From Rhodoplanes serenus (GTDB lineage: Bacteria > Pseudomonadota > Alphaproteobacteria > Rhizobiales > Xanthobacteraceae), in the NCBI GenBank assembly GCA_945893145.1, contig CAMDDZ010000053.1, positions 1-39,476 on the forward strand: a stretch of 39,476 bases of DNA. The letters are read 5' to 3'. Under the pieces are notes generated by a model. That model did no database searches. It was given only the letters and a program-made list of their open reading frames with translations, and was not told where the DNA came from. Below, piece after piece: positions 26,865-34,526 of this stretch; position 1 is the first letter of the stretch, and every line of letters begins with the position of its first letter. The translations under genes were made by a program, and so were the position numbers.

Positions 26865-28241
26865 TCAACCCGCAGCGCGCGGTTCGGCGTGACCGATCAC
26901 CCGCCGGATCGACGGCGAGCGGCGGCGCAGGGTGCGCTCAAGCTCATCCACCTTCTCGTGCACCGCCTGCACGGTGAGCCCCGGATCGACCAGGCCGTGG
27001 AAGTTGACGATTTCGCCTTCGTCGGTTTCGCGCACCCGCACATTGTGGACGTCGCGGATCATGCCGCCCTCGGCCGCGATCTCGGCGAGTGCAATCTCAA
27101 CCGCGCGCACGCGCTCGGGCGGCGCTTCGCGGCCGGCAGCGTCGGAACGCTCCAGCGGCTCGATGTGGGTCTCGACCTCGACGTCGGGCCCGAGCTCTTC
27201 GCGCAGCGCAGCTTCGAGGTGGTCGGCGATGTCATGGGCCGCGCCGAGCGCGAGCTTGCGATCGACTTCGAGATCAAGCGCGACCGCGAGCTTGCCGGCA
27301 ATCTCGTGCACGGTGACGTGGTGCACTGGCAGCACCAGATTGCGCGCGGTCACCATGACGCGCTCCTGCACGGTTTCGCTGTCGAGCGCGCGGGGCGCCG
27401 TATAGACGCTGACCTCGGCGCGCGGCATATCGGTTTTGATCGCGGCCGCGACCTGGCCTTTCAGCGCCTCGACCCGATCGAGCGGCAGCGTGCGGCTGAC
27501 CGCCACCGTGGTTTCGACGAACAGTTTGTCGCCCACCGGGCGCACCCGCACGTTGTCGACGGCCACCACGCCGCGCACGCGGCTGGCGGCGCGTGTCACC
27601 GTTCCGGAGGAGCCGGCCGGCGCTGCGTCGGTGAGCGTGTCGATGGTGCGCCGGCCGAGACGCCAGCCAGCGTAGCAGACCAGCAGCGCCACCACGAGGG
27701 CGGCGGCCGAGTCCGCCCATTGATATCCGAGAGCCACGCCGCCGAGGCCGATCAGCACCGCGATCGACGACCACATGTCTGAGCCGAAATGCAGCGCGTC
27801 GGCTTCGAGGGCCTCGCTCGCAGTTTTGCTGGCGACGCGATAGAGCAGCCGGGCGCGAAAGAAATCGACCACGACGGAAAGTGCGATGACACCGAACGCC
27901 ACAGGTGTGGCCTCGACCTCATGGCCGTGCCCGCCGATCAGCCGTTGCGTCGCCTCCCAGATCACCACGCCTGAAAGCACGAACAGCAGTGCGGTTTCGG
28001 CGAGCGCCGCCACGCTTTCGACCTTGCCGTGGCCGTAGTGGTGTTCCTCGTCGGCGGGTTTTCCGGCGATGCGAACGGCAAAATAGGTCATCACGGTCGC
28101 GCCGAGGTCGATCAGCGAGTGCGCTGCTTCCGACAGGATCGCAAGCGAGCCGGTGAGTACGCCAACCACCGTCTTCGCCACAGTCAATCCGGCGGAAGCC
28201 AGGATCGATCCGAGCGCGACCTTTTCCTTTTCGCTTTGCAT
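26865..28241 (-). CDS. Cation diffusion facilitator (CDF) metal exporter with triple C-terminal domain
   Basis: A 458-residue inner-membrane metal/proton antiporter. The six-helix core (about 1-205) has the transport-site pairs H41/D45 (AAHSLIDLGAT, helix 2) and H151/D155 (LHFGSDMWSS, helix 5), the pattern of zinc/iron-type CDF proteins. A His-containing loop (EEHHYGHGK) follows helix 2. Typical family members are about 300 residues with one cytoplasmic dimerisation domain. Here three successive domains of the same beta-alpha-beta pattern are visible, at about 224-283, 302-362 and 393-453, each with a [VH][DH][NH]V-type start and an acidic or Pro-rich end. It is single, convergent with the upstream TctC unit, and its metal is not identifiable from sequence alone. 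Confidence 0.9.
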   Translation of the reverse strand: MQSEKEKVALGSILASAGLTVAKTVVGVLTGSLAILSEAAHSLIDLGATVMTYFAVRIAGKPADEEHHYGHGKVESVAALAETALLFVLSGVVIWEATQRLIGGHGHEVEATPVAFGVIALSVVVDFFRARLLYRVASKTASEALEADALHFGSDMWSSIAVLIGLGGVALGYQWADSAAALVVALLVCYAGWRLGRRTIDTLTDAAPAGSSGTVTRAASRVRGVVAVDNVRVRPVGDKLFVETTVAVSRTLPLDRVEALKGQVAAAIKTDMPRAEVSVYTAPRALDSETVQERVMVTARNLVLPVHHVTVHEIAGKLAVALDLEVDRKLALGAAHDIADHLEAALREELGPDVEVETHIEPLERSDAAGREAPPERVRAVEIALAEIAAEGGMIRDVHNVRVRETDEGEIVNFHGLVDPGLTVQAVHEKVDELERTLRRRSPSIRRVIGHAEPRAAG

Positions 28242-28307
28242 CTGAGACCGGTTGTTGGCGTGAACAGCGTGACTTCGAGCAGGTGGAGCTTTTTCCGGCG
28301 AAAGCCT

Positions 28308-28328
28308 GTCCCGGACTTGATCCGGGAT
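28308..28328. repeat. Short palindromic intergenic repeat
   Basis: The palindrome CCCGGA-CTTGA-TCCGGG (28310-28326) lies in the spacer between the divergent CDF transporter and TctC genes. From memory, the same core with its flanking GTCCCGGACTTGATCCGGGA context is a very common dispersed intergenic element in alphaproteobacteria, so I call it a REP-like repeat rather than a gene-specific operator. A single copy is visible in this window. Confidence 0.5.
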
Positions 28329-28489
28329 GGATACCGGCTCACCGTAGTAAATGCGACCACTGATGATCTAATGCGGCCCCGCGTCAACGCAAAGACTTGT
28401 TCGCCTGTCCAGGCGCACCTATGCTGATCGGTAATTCGTTCTCATTCGCAACAACGCGCCGGCACAGGCGCGGACTTCGGGAGGAAATC

Positions 28490-29485
28490 ATGTTGTTCTG
28501 GTCGGCTTCGCGCCGTGCGCTGCTCTCGCTGCTGATGCTTGCGCCTTTGGTTGTATCGCCCGCGCAGGCCGAACTGTATCCGTCCAAGAACATCACCATC
28601 GTGGTGCCGCTCGGCGCCGGCACCGGCATGGACATCGTGGTCCGGCTCTACGCCGAGAAGCTAGCGGCCGCGCTCGGTAAGCCAGTCGTGGTCGAGAACA
28701 AGCCCGGCGCCGCCACCATGCTGGCGGCCGTGCAGGTGGCGACCGCGCCGCCCGACGGCCACACGCTTGTGGTGCTGACGAGCTCGGCGCTGGCGATCAA
28801 CCAGCACCTCTACAAACAGATGAACTACAGCCCGGAGAACGATTTCACGCCGATCAGCCTTTACGTGAAATCGCCGTTGATCCTGGTGGTGAACCCGAAA
28901 CTGCCGATCAAGACCGTTCCGGAGTTCATTGCCTACGCCAAGCAGGCCAATCCGCCGTTGAACTACGCTTCGGTGGGCGCCGGCGCGTTCCAGCACATCT
29001 CGATGGAATTCGCCAAGCAGCGTTTCGGCTTCAACGCCGTTCACGTGCCCTACCGGAACACCGGACAGTCTGTGACCGATCTGGCGGCGGGCCACGTCGA
29101 TACTGGTTTCGTCGAGGCCGGCGCCTCGATCCCGCTGATCAAGGAGGGCAATCTTCGGGCGCTTGCGGTGTCGTCGACGAGCCCGCTGCCGCTGTTGCCC
29201 GACGTGCCGCCGTTCTCGCAAGTCTCCGGTGCGTCCGATTTTGAGGCAGTGTCCTGGCACGTCTTGATGGTGCCCGCGAAGACGCCGAAGGAGATCGTCG
29301 ACCGGCTGCACGCCGAGATGAACAAGATCATGAGCGATCCGGTGATGAAGAAGAGGGCAGGCGACATCGGCCTGATCCCGATCGATTCACCCTCCGTCGA
29401 CGGCATGAACGACTACATCAAGGCGGAGCGCACCAAGTGGGGCGCGCTGGTCGATAAGATTGGCGGGCTGCGGGGCTCGCAGTAG
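28490..29485 (+). CDS. TctC/Bug-family binding protein (5 of 5), paired with a short-chain dehydrogenase
   Basis: A 331-residue periplasmic binding protein. The signal peptide (ALLSLLMLAPLVVSPAQA, to about residue 25) precedes NITIVVPLGAGTGMDIVVRL, ALGKPVVVENKPGAAT, PDGHTLVVLTS, NDFTPISLYV and LPDVPPFSQVSG. I chose ATG 28490 because GGAGG lies six bases before it. The longer frame from 28397 adds a non-signal leader. The loop LGAGTGMD departs from the usual AAGGxxD form, again suggesting a distinct ligand. A short-chain dehydrogenase starts 14 bases after the stop, so the two are almost certainly co-transcribed. Confidence 0.92.
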   Translation: MLFWSASRRALLSLLMLAPLVVSPAQAELYPSKNITIVVPLGAGTGMDIVVRLYAEKLAAALGKPVVVENKPGAATMLAAVQVATAPPDGHTLVVLTSSALAINQHLYKQMNYSPENDFTPISLYVKSPLILVVNPKLPIKTVPEFIAYAKQANPPLNYASVGAGAFQHISMEFAKQRFGFNAVHVPYRNTGQSVTDLAAGHVDTGFVEAGASIPLIKEGNLRALAVSSTSPLPLLPDVPPFSQVSGASDFEAVSWHVLMVPAKTPKEIVDRLHAEMNKIMSDPVMKKRAGDIGLIPIDSPSVDGMNDYIKAERTKWGALVDKIGGLRGSQ

Positions 29486-29499
29486 GCGTACGGGCGGAC

Positions 29500-30300
29500 A
29501 TGCCAGGACGATTGCAAGGCAAAGTGGCGCTGGTCGCCGGCGCCGGCTGCGTCGGCCCCGGCTGGGGCAATGGCCGCGCCATTGCGGTGCGCTTCGCGCA
29601 GGAGGGCGCAAAAGTCTTTGCTGTCGATAAGAGCGCCGACGCGATGAAGGAAACGCTTGAACGCGCGCGCGAGGCGGGTGGCGAGATCACGTTGCACACT
29701 TGCGATGTGACCGACAGCGCGGCGGTGAAAGGCATGATCGATGCCTGCCTCGCCGCTTATGGCCGGATCGATATTTTGGTCAACAACGTCGGCGGCTCGG
29801 CCGCGGGCGGTCCGGTAGAGCTTTCGGAAGAGGCCTTCGACGCGCAGCTCGACTACAACCTTAAAAGCGTTTTCCTCGCCTGCAAGCACGCGATCCCGAT
29901 CATGGAGAAGCAGGGCGGTGGCGCGATCGTGAACCTGGCTTCGACATCCGGCCTGCGCTGGACCGGCTCAGCCCAGATCGGTTATGCGACCTCGAAGGCC
30001 GCCGTTCTTCAACTCACTCGCGTGGTTGCCGTGCAATACGCCAGCAAGGGCATTCGCGTGAACACGGTGGTGCCGGGCCAGCTTCACACCCCGATGGTCG
30101 AGGTGCGGCTCGCCAAGCAGCGCGCCGGCGGCGACGTCGAAAAGCTCCTGAAAACGCGCGTCTCGCGAATCCCGGCGGGCTTCATGGGCGATGGCCGCGA
30201 CACCGCCAACGCGGCGCTGTTTCTGGCCTCCGACGAAGCGCGCTTCGTCACCGGCACCGAGATCATCGTCGACGGCGGGATGGTGGCGCGCTGCGATTGA
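29500..30300 (+). CDS. Short-chain dehydrogenase/reductase (SDR)
   Basis: A 266-residue NAD(P)-dependent oxidoreductase of the classical SDR type. The nucleotide motif is the extended form GAGCVGPGWGNGRAIA (residues 14-29), longer than the standard TGxxxGxG. Next come D69 (CDVTD), NNVGG (95-99), the catalytic serine region NLASTSG (145-151) and YATSK (Y162, K166), and a C-terminal VTGTEIIVDGGM close to the FabG ending. The enzyme probably oxidises or reduces a hydroxyl/keto group on a small acid taken up with the help of the binding protein just upstream. That link is inference from the 14-base spacing. It is convergent with the endonuclease III-like gene. Confidence 0.92.
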   Translation: MPGRLQGKVALVAGAGCVGPGWGNGRAIAVRFAQEGAKVFAVDKSADAMKETLERAREAGGEITLHTCDVTDSAAVKGMIDACLAAYGRIDILVNNVGGSAAGGPVELSEEAFDAQLDYNLKSVFLACKHAIPIMEKQGGGAIVNLASTSGLRWTGSAQIGYATSKAAVLQLTRVVAVQYASKGIRVNTVVPGQLHTPMVEVRLAKQRAGGDVEKLLKTRVSRIPAGFMGDGRDTANAALFLASDEARFVTGTEIIVDGGMVARCD

Positions 30301-30313
30301 GGCCGCGGCGCAT

Positions 30314-31006
30314 TTACACCGGCACTTTCGCGCAGAGCGATTCCACAACGCAGCTCGTGCACGCTCGCCGATCATGCCGACATACGGTCTGCCCGTGGAT
30401 CTTCACCAGCCAGTGAAATTCGTAAACGTCGTCGGCATCCCAATCCGGCGGAACCAGCCGCATCAGCGAGTGATATCCGCGTTCGAAATTGGCGTTTACC
30501 GGCAGCACGCCCATCCGCTTGAAGACGCGCAACAGATGCCGGTCGACGGGCAGCGCCAGCTTGCGGAACGAACTGAAGTTGACGACGACGGCTGCCACTT
30601 TGGGCCCGACTCCCGGCAGGCGGCGAAGCCAAACCTGCGCATCGTCCGCGGGCCAGTCCGCCAGGAAGGTGAGATCGAAGCGACCTCGCTTTGCGCAGAT
30701 CACTTGCGCCGCAGCAACAATCTGTGCCGTCTTCCGCTCGGCATGCGTCACTTCGAGGCCAACAATGCGCGCGAGCAGATCTTCCGGAAAATCAGACAGC
30801 GCATCCCACGACGGCAACACCGCACACACCCGTCCGAACGCAGGCTCTGACACGGCGTCCCGCGTTTTCGAGCTGAGCATCGCCTTCACGAGCTGCGATT
30901 CCGGGTCGTGACGCAGAGCGTCGCGCTGTGGGCCAAGTTTTGTCCGCAGACGGTCGCGGACCTTTTGCAAGAAAGGCGGGTGCTCGAATGGAAATGAGAG
31001 TTGCAC
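30314..31006 (-). CDS. Endonuclease III-like HhH-GPD DNA glycosylase with 4Fe-4S cluster
   Basis: A 230-residue base-excision-repair enzyme candidate. The helix-hairpin-helix LPGVGPKVAAVVVNF carries the catalytic lysine K136, and the catalytic aspartate is D155 in LPVDRHLLRV. Both match Nth. The C-terminus has the cluster ligands C209, C216, C219 and C225 with the exact C-X6-C-X2-C-X5-C spacing of endonuclease III. The segment LLSAQATD of Nth reads MLSSKTRD here, so the DNA-intercalating glutamine is replaced by lysine. This points to a divergent Nth subfamily and perhaps a different lesion preference. It starts at a GTG (31006) with only a weak ribosome site. It is divergent from dusA. Confidence 0.9.
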   Translation of the reverse strand: MQLSFPFEHPPFLQKVRDRLRTKLGPQRDALRHDPESQLVKAMLSSKTRDAVSEPAFGRVCAVLPSWDALSDFPEDLLARIVGLEVTHAERKTAQIVAAAQVICAKRGRFDLTFLADWPADDAQVWLRRLPGVGPKVAAVVVNFSSFRKLALPVDRHLLRVFKRMGVLPVNANFERGYHSLMRLVPPDWDADDVYEFHWLVKIHGQTVCRHDRRACTSCVVESLCAKVPV

Positions 31007-31037
31007 TGGACGCGACTTTTAAAAGCGGTACGTCTTA

Positions 31038-31065
31038 TAAATAGAACAAAACAAGAACATTTCAA
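31038..31065 (-). promoter_or_regulatory. Candidate promoter for the endonuclease III-like gene
   Basis: The 91-base gap between the divergent endonuclease III-like and dusA genes is strikingly AT-rich. On the minus strand it contains TTGAAA (31060-31065) and TATTTA (31038-31043) separated by 16 bases, a reasonable sigma-70-type pair about 32 bases before the GTG start. The overlapping CTTATAAATAG could also serve dusA on the plus strand, but no good -35 is seen for that direction. Confidence 0.4.
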
Positions 31066-31097
31066 TCGTTAAATTCCGATGCTAGAAGACCAACAAA

Positions 31098-32099
31098 ATG
31101 AACGAACTAGACCGCCGCTTCTGCATCGCCCCGATGATGGAATGGACCGACCGGCATTGCCGGTTCTTCCATCGCGGGCTGTCCCGTCGCGCGCTGATCT
31201 ACACCGAGATGGTGACGACGGGCGCAGTGATCCGCGGTGACCGCGCGCGCCTGCTCGGCTTTCATCCCGCGGAGCATCCGGTTGCGCTGCAGCTTGGCGG
31301 CTCCGATCCCAAGGCGCTCGCGGAATGCGCGCGGATTGGCGCCGACTTTGGATATGACGAGATCAATCTCAACGTCGGTTGCCCGTCCGACCGGGTGCAG
31401 GAGGGCCGCTTCGGCGCGTGCCTGATGGCGGAGCCGCGGCTGGTCGGCGACTGCGTTGCCGCCATGAAGGCCGCGGTTGCGCTACCGGTGACGGTGAAGT
31501 GCCGCATCGGCATCGACCAGCAGGATCCCGAGGTGGCGCTGGAGGCTCTCACGCAAGCGGTCGAGCGAGCGGGGGTCGATGCGCTGATCGTGCACGCCCG
31601 CAAGGCCTGGCTGTCCGGCCTGTCGCCGCGCGAGAACCGCGACATCCCGCCGCTCGATTATGATCGCGTCTATCGGCTGAAGGCCGCCCACCCGCATTTT
31701 CCGATCGTTATCAACGGCGGCGTCAACAGCATCGAGGCTGCGCAGCAGCACCTCGCGCATGTCGATGGCGTCATGATGGGCCGCGCCGCCTATCAGGAGC
31801 CGTGGCGCCTACTCACCGTCGATCCACAGCTGTTCGGCGAGGCCTCGCCCGCGGCCTCGCTCAAAGCCGCGGTGCAGGCGCTGATGCCCTACATCGAGAA
31901 CGAACTCGCGCGCGGCACGCGGCTGCACGCCATCACGCGCCATCTGCTCGGATTGTTTCATGCCGTGCCGGGTGCGCGCGCGTTCCGCCGGCATCTTGCG
32001 ACCGAGGCCGTGAAGCCCGGCGCATGCGCGCAGGTTCTGGCAGACGCTCTCGCCCTGGTGGTGGACACATCCGCCGATTTGGCGCAAACGGCCGCGTAA
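31098..32099 (+). CDS. dusA: tRNA-dihydrouridine synthase A
   Basis: DusA reduces uridines 20/20a in the D-loop of tRNAs, using FMN and NADPH. The 333-residue TIM-barrel protein begins with the DusA-typical RFCIAPMMEWTDRHCR, has catalytic cysteine C95 in LNVGCPSDRVQ, K134 in VTVKCRIGID, H166 in IVHARKAWLSGLSP, and phosphate-binding INGGV and DGVMMGRAAY segments. The SPREN..PPLDY stretch and the C-terminal helical tRNA-binding domain mark the A subfamily rather than B or C. The ribosome site is weak (AGAAG). The next gene starts 22 bases after the stop in the same direction, so read-through is possible, though no functional link is known. Confidence 0.96.
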   Translation: MNELDRRFCIAPMMEWTDRHCRFFHRGLSRRALIYTEMVTTGAVIRGDRARLLGFHPAEHPVALQLGGSDPKALAECARIGADFGYDEINLNVGCPSDRVQEGRFGACLMAEPRLVGDCVAAMKAAVALPVTVKCRIGIDQQDPEVALEALTQAVERAGVDALIVHARKAWLSGLSPRENRDIPPLDYDRVYRLKAAHPHFPIVINGGVNSIEAAQQHLAHVDGVMMGRAAYQEPWRLLTVDPQLFGEASPAASLKAAVQALMPYIENELARGTRLHAITRHLLGLFHAVPGARAFRRHLATEAVKPGACAQVLADALALVVDTSADLAQTAA

Positions 32100-32121
32100 C
32101 CTACCGCTTCGGGGATCTGGA

Positions 32122-32949
32122 ATGTTCGGGGTTTCGCCCAGCGAGCTGTTCGTGCTCGCGGTAGCGATCGTGACCGGCGGTATCGTCACCGGCATATTGT
32201 CCGGCCTGTTCGGCATTGGCGGCGGAGCGATCATCGTTCCGGTGCTCTACGAAATCTTCCGCGTGCTCGACGTGCCCGACGAGGCGCGCATGCAGCTCTG
32301 CGTCGGCACCTCGCTTGCGATCATCGTGCCGACCTCGATCCGCTCGTTCCTGGCGCACCGCGCCAAGGGCAATCTGCCGGTTGAGGTGTTGCGGATCTGG
32401 GCGCCGCCCATCGTGATCGCGATCGTGATCGGGGCTGCGATCGCGGCGTTCATGCCAAGCTACGTGTTCAAACTCGTGTTCGTCATCTTCACCACGCTGA
32501 TTGCACTGCGCATGTTGCTCGGCAGTGAAGGCTGGCGGCTCGGCGACCGTTTGCCCGGCCGCCCCACCCTATGGGCGATCGGTTTCATCACCGGATTCCA
32601 GTCCGCCATTATGGGAACCGGCGGCGGATCGATTTCCACGCTTGCGCTCATGCTCTACGGCACGCCGATCCATGTGGCGGTCGGAATTTCGGCCGGCGTC
32701 GGCGTCATCATCTCGATCGTCGGCACCATCGGTTATGCGCTGGCCGGCATCCCGCACCAGGCGCTGCTGCCGCCGTTCTCGCTCGGCTATGTGTCGCTGA
32801 TCGGTTTCGTGCTGATGGCGCCGATCAGCGCCGCCGTGGCGCCGCTCGGCGCGCTGCTGGCGCACCGCATGGCCAAGCGCAATCTGGAGATTGCGTTTGG
32901 CCTGTTTCTGCTGGCGGTGGCGGTCCGGTTCGTCATCAGCTTATTGTAG
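32122..32949 (+). CDS. TauE/SafE (TSUP) family membrane transporter
   Basis: A 275-residue inner-membrane permease of the sulfite exporter TauE/SafE superfamily, whose members move sulfite, sulfoacetate and other anions. It shows the family's internal duplication. The first half has LSGLFGIGGGAIIVPVLYE and CVGTSLAIIVPTS, and the second half has IMGTGGGSISTLALMLYG and HVAVGISAGVGVIIS. About eight membrane segments fill the protein. There is no adjacent sulfur-metabolism gene to indicate a substrate. The stop overlaps by 14 bases the end of a convergent small gene. Confidence 0.92.
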   Translation: MFGVSPSELFVLAVAIVTGGIVTGILSGLFGIGGGAIIVPVLYEIFRVLDVPDEARMQLCVGTSLAIIVPTSIRSFLAHRAKGNLPVEVLRIWAPPIVIAIVIGAAIAAFMPSYVFKLVFVIFTTLIALRMLLGSEGWRLGDRLPGRPTLWAIGFITGFQSAIMGTGGGSISTLALMLYGTPIHVAVGISAGVGVIISIVGTIGYALAGIPHQALLPPFSLGYVSLIGFVLMAPISAAVAPLGALLAHRMAKRNLEIAFGLFLLAVAVRFVISLL

Positions 32950-33331
32950 CCGGGACCGCCTTATTTCCTTTCTTGACGTCTTTCTTGGACATTGGCTTTG
33001 CGTTCGTCTTGGCCTTGGCCTTGGCCTTCGTCTTTGGCGGCGTTACGCCGTTGCCCGGTTGCTTCTTCGCGTCCCAATAAAACTGCCGGAATTCGGCCCG
33101 GGCGATTTGGCCCGCGAAAGCATAGGAGCAGGGCCGCGCTCGATTTGTCCCGCTCTGGTCTTGCGGCGGGCGGGCCGCCGGATCGCTCGCCGCTTTGCGG
33201 GCCTCCATCTCGGCCCGCCAGATCTGCCGCCACAGCAGCGCGCGCCTAAATTCGCTGGCGCGTTGCTCGGGCGTCAGCCCGTGCTCCTCACGTGGAGTAG
33301 GGGCCGGCCCGCGATGTCCATGATACTTCAC
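32936..33331 (-). CDS. Hypothetical 131-residue protein with Lys/Ala tail
   Basis: I do not recognise a family. The product is hydrophilic and highly charged. The N-terminal half (about 15-50) looks helical and basic/acidic (LTPEQRASEFRRALLWRQIW). The middle is Pro/Gln-rich, about residues 80-90 contain aromatic FRQFYWD, and the C-terminal third is a Lys/Ala/Thr repeat (KTKAKAKAKTNAKP). A GGGAG lies six bases before the GTG start at 33331, which supports real translation. It overlaps the convergent TSUP gene by 14 bases. The tail resembles nucleic-acid-binding, histone-like tails, but no function can be assigned. Confidence 0.6.
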   Translation of the reverse strand: MKYHGHRGPAPTPREEHGLTPEQRASEFRRALLWRQIWRAEMEARKAASDPAARPPQDQSGTNRARPCSYAFAGQIARAEFRQFYWDAKKQPGNGVTPPKTKAKAKAKTNAKPMSKKDVKKGNKAVPATIS

Positions 33332-33534
33332 TTAATTCTCCCATTCGGCTTAAGCCGACGGCCGCCGGTTGGCGGACGCCCGTACGCGACCGCGTGCGCA
33401 AGGCACGACGGATCGCGATACGGGTGGGAGAGGTGGCTAGGTCGCCACGATGCTTAGGAACATGTCGCTTGGAAAATTAAGCATCGGCATCATCTGGAGG
33501 GGTAAGCCGGCAAATTTAAGGCGCGCCCCAGCCG
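33332..33534. other. Spacer with no supported gene
   Basis: This 203-base gap lies between the end of the aspartic protease gene and the start of the small Lys/Ala protein gene, both minus strand. The part next to 33331 should carry the promoter of the small gene. A 34-codon plus-strand frame at 33450-33554 begins at an ATG without a ribosome site and overlaps the protease stop, so I do not call it. Confidence 0.35.
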
Positions 33535-34239
33535 TCAAGGCCGCCCGCGCATGATGAGCTTGTCGCCACGCACCTCCCAGCTGTCCAGCCGGTTGAGGAA
33601 GCTCATGCCGAGGAGGCTGGTGCGCAATTGTCCGGGCTGCGCGATCAGGGCCGACACCGAACGCTCCACCACACCACCGACCGCGACGCGGTCGAGCGTG
33701 ACCGACGCCGCCCGGGTGCGGCCGTTGGCGGTATCGACGTTCACGTCATAATTCAGCATTTCGATCGGCAGGCCCGCGGCCTTGGCGGCAGCCTGCGTCA
33801 GCACCACCGAGCTTGCGCCGGTGTCGAGCACCATCGTGACGCGGACGCCGTTGATCTGCGCCGCCACCTGGAAGTCGCCGGCGCTGCCACGCACGATCTC
33901 GACTGTGAGCGCGGCGCGCTGCACCACGCGTCCCGGCACCAGCTCGGCGAGCACGCGCTCGGATATGTCACGCAGATCGAAACGGTAAGTGTAGCCGACC
34001 GCAAGTGCGAGCCCGATCACGATCCAGATCAGGGCCGCGCTTAGCGCCTGCGTCAAGCGTTCGCGGAACATCACCAGCACGGCGCTGCCAATCGCAACGA
34101 TGAGCGCAAGCCGATAAGCCAGCGAGCCGAAGTCGTGCGTTGGAATTCCGGCAATCGTCTCGGCGTCGTGGTTCACGAGCAGGACCGCGAGCGCTATCGC
34201 GACGCCGGTCAGCAGAACCCAGAGTAGGGGGCGTTGCAC
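33535..34239 (-). CDS. Membrane-anchored retropepsin-like aspartic protease (TIGR02281-type)
   Basis: A 234-residue protein with three N-terminal membrane helices (about 3-22, 41-58 and 66-84), followed by a single-lobe retroviral-type aspartic protease domain. The catalytic motif is VLDTGASSVVLT (D139-T140-G141), followed by a flap-like strand and the second conserved block LLGMSFLNRLDSWEV. Such proteins act as homodimers, each chain giving one Asp. It starts at GTG 34239 behind GAGGAA, which itself overlaps the stop of the upstream DUF1289 gene, so translation is coupled. The family is common in Hyphomicrobiales. Its substrate is not known to me. Confidence 0.88.
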   Translation of the reverse strand: MQRPLLWVLLTGVAIALAVLLVNHDAETIAGIPTHDFGSLAYRLALIVAIGSAVLVMFRERLTQALSAALIWIVIGLALAVGYTYRFDLRDISERVLAELVPGRVVQRAALTVEIVRGSAGDFQVAAQINGVRVTMVLDTGASSVVLTQAAAKAAGLPIEMLNYDVNVDTANGRTRAASVTLDRVAVGGVVERSVSALIAQPGQLRTSLLGMSFLNRLDSWEVRGDKLIMRGRP

Positions 34240-34249
34240 GAGGCTTCCT

Positions 34250-34441
34250 CTACGGTGCGGCGTGGGCTGGGCGAGACCGAATGGCCTCGAGCCGCTTGGG
34301 TAATTCGGCCATCACTCGCTTGCGCTCCGTATCGCTGTAGCTGGACCAATTGGCAATCTCGGTCAGGTCGCGGCCGCAACCCCGACACAGTCCGGTGGGC
34401 GGATCGACGATACAGATGTTGCGGCAGGGCGAGATGATCAT
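34250..34441 (-). CDS. DUF1289-family small cysteine-rich protein
   Basis: A 63-residue protein with the family pattern SPCRNIC..., GLCRGCGRDLTEIANW and a following S/D-x-[ER]-R-basic helix. Cysteines C6, C10, C19 and C22 form a likely metal (zinc or Fe-S) site. I chose ATG 34441 because family members begin a few residues before SPC. A longer frame from 34495 adds unrelated sequence. Its TAG stop overlaps the ribosome site of the aspartic protease gene, and the DivJ/PleC-type kinase lies 85 bases upstream. The function of the family is not known to me. Confidence 0.85.
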   Translation of the reverse strand: MIISPCRNICIVDPPTGLCRGCGRDLTEIANWSSYSDTERKRVMAELPKRLEAIRSRPAHAAP

Positions 34442-34526
34442 GGGAACCGAATCGATACCTCGCGGCCAAAATAAGCGCCATTGCCAAGAACGCAATTGTG
34501 ACCGGCCCCATGCGCGGGGACTCGCG

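Noticed and set aside
33450..33554. 34-codon plus-strand small gene
   Set aside because: It has no ribosome site and overlaps the protease stop on the other strand. It is too short to judge.
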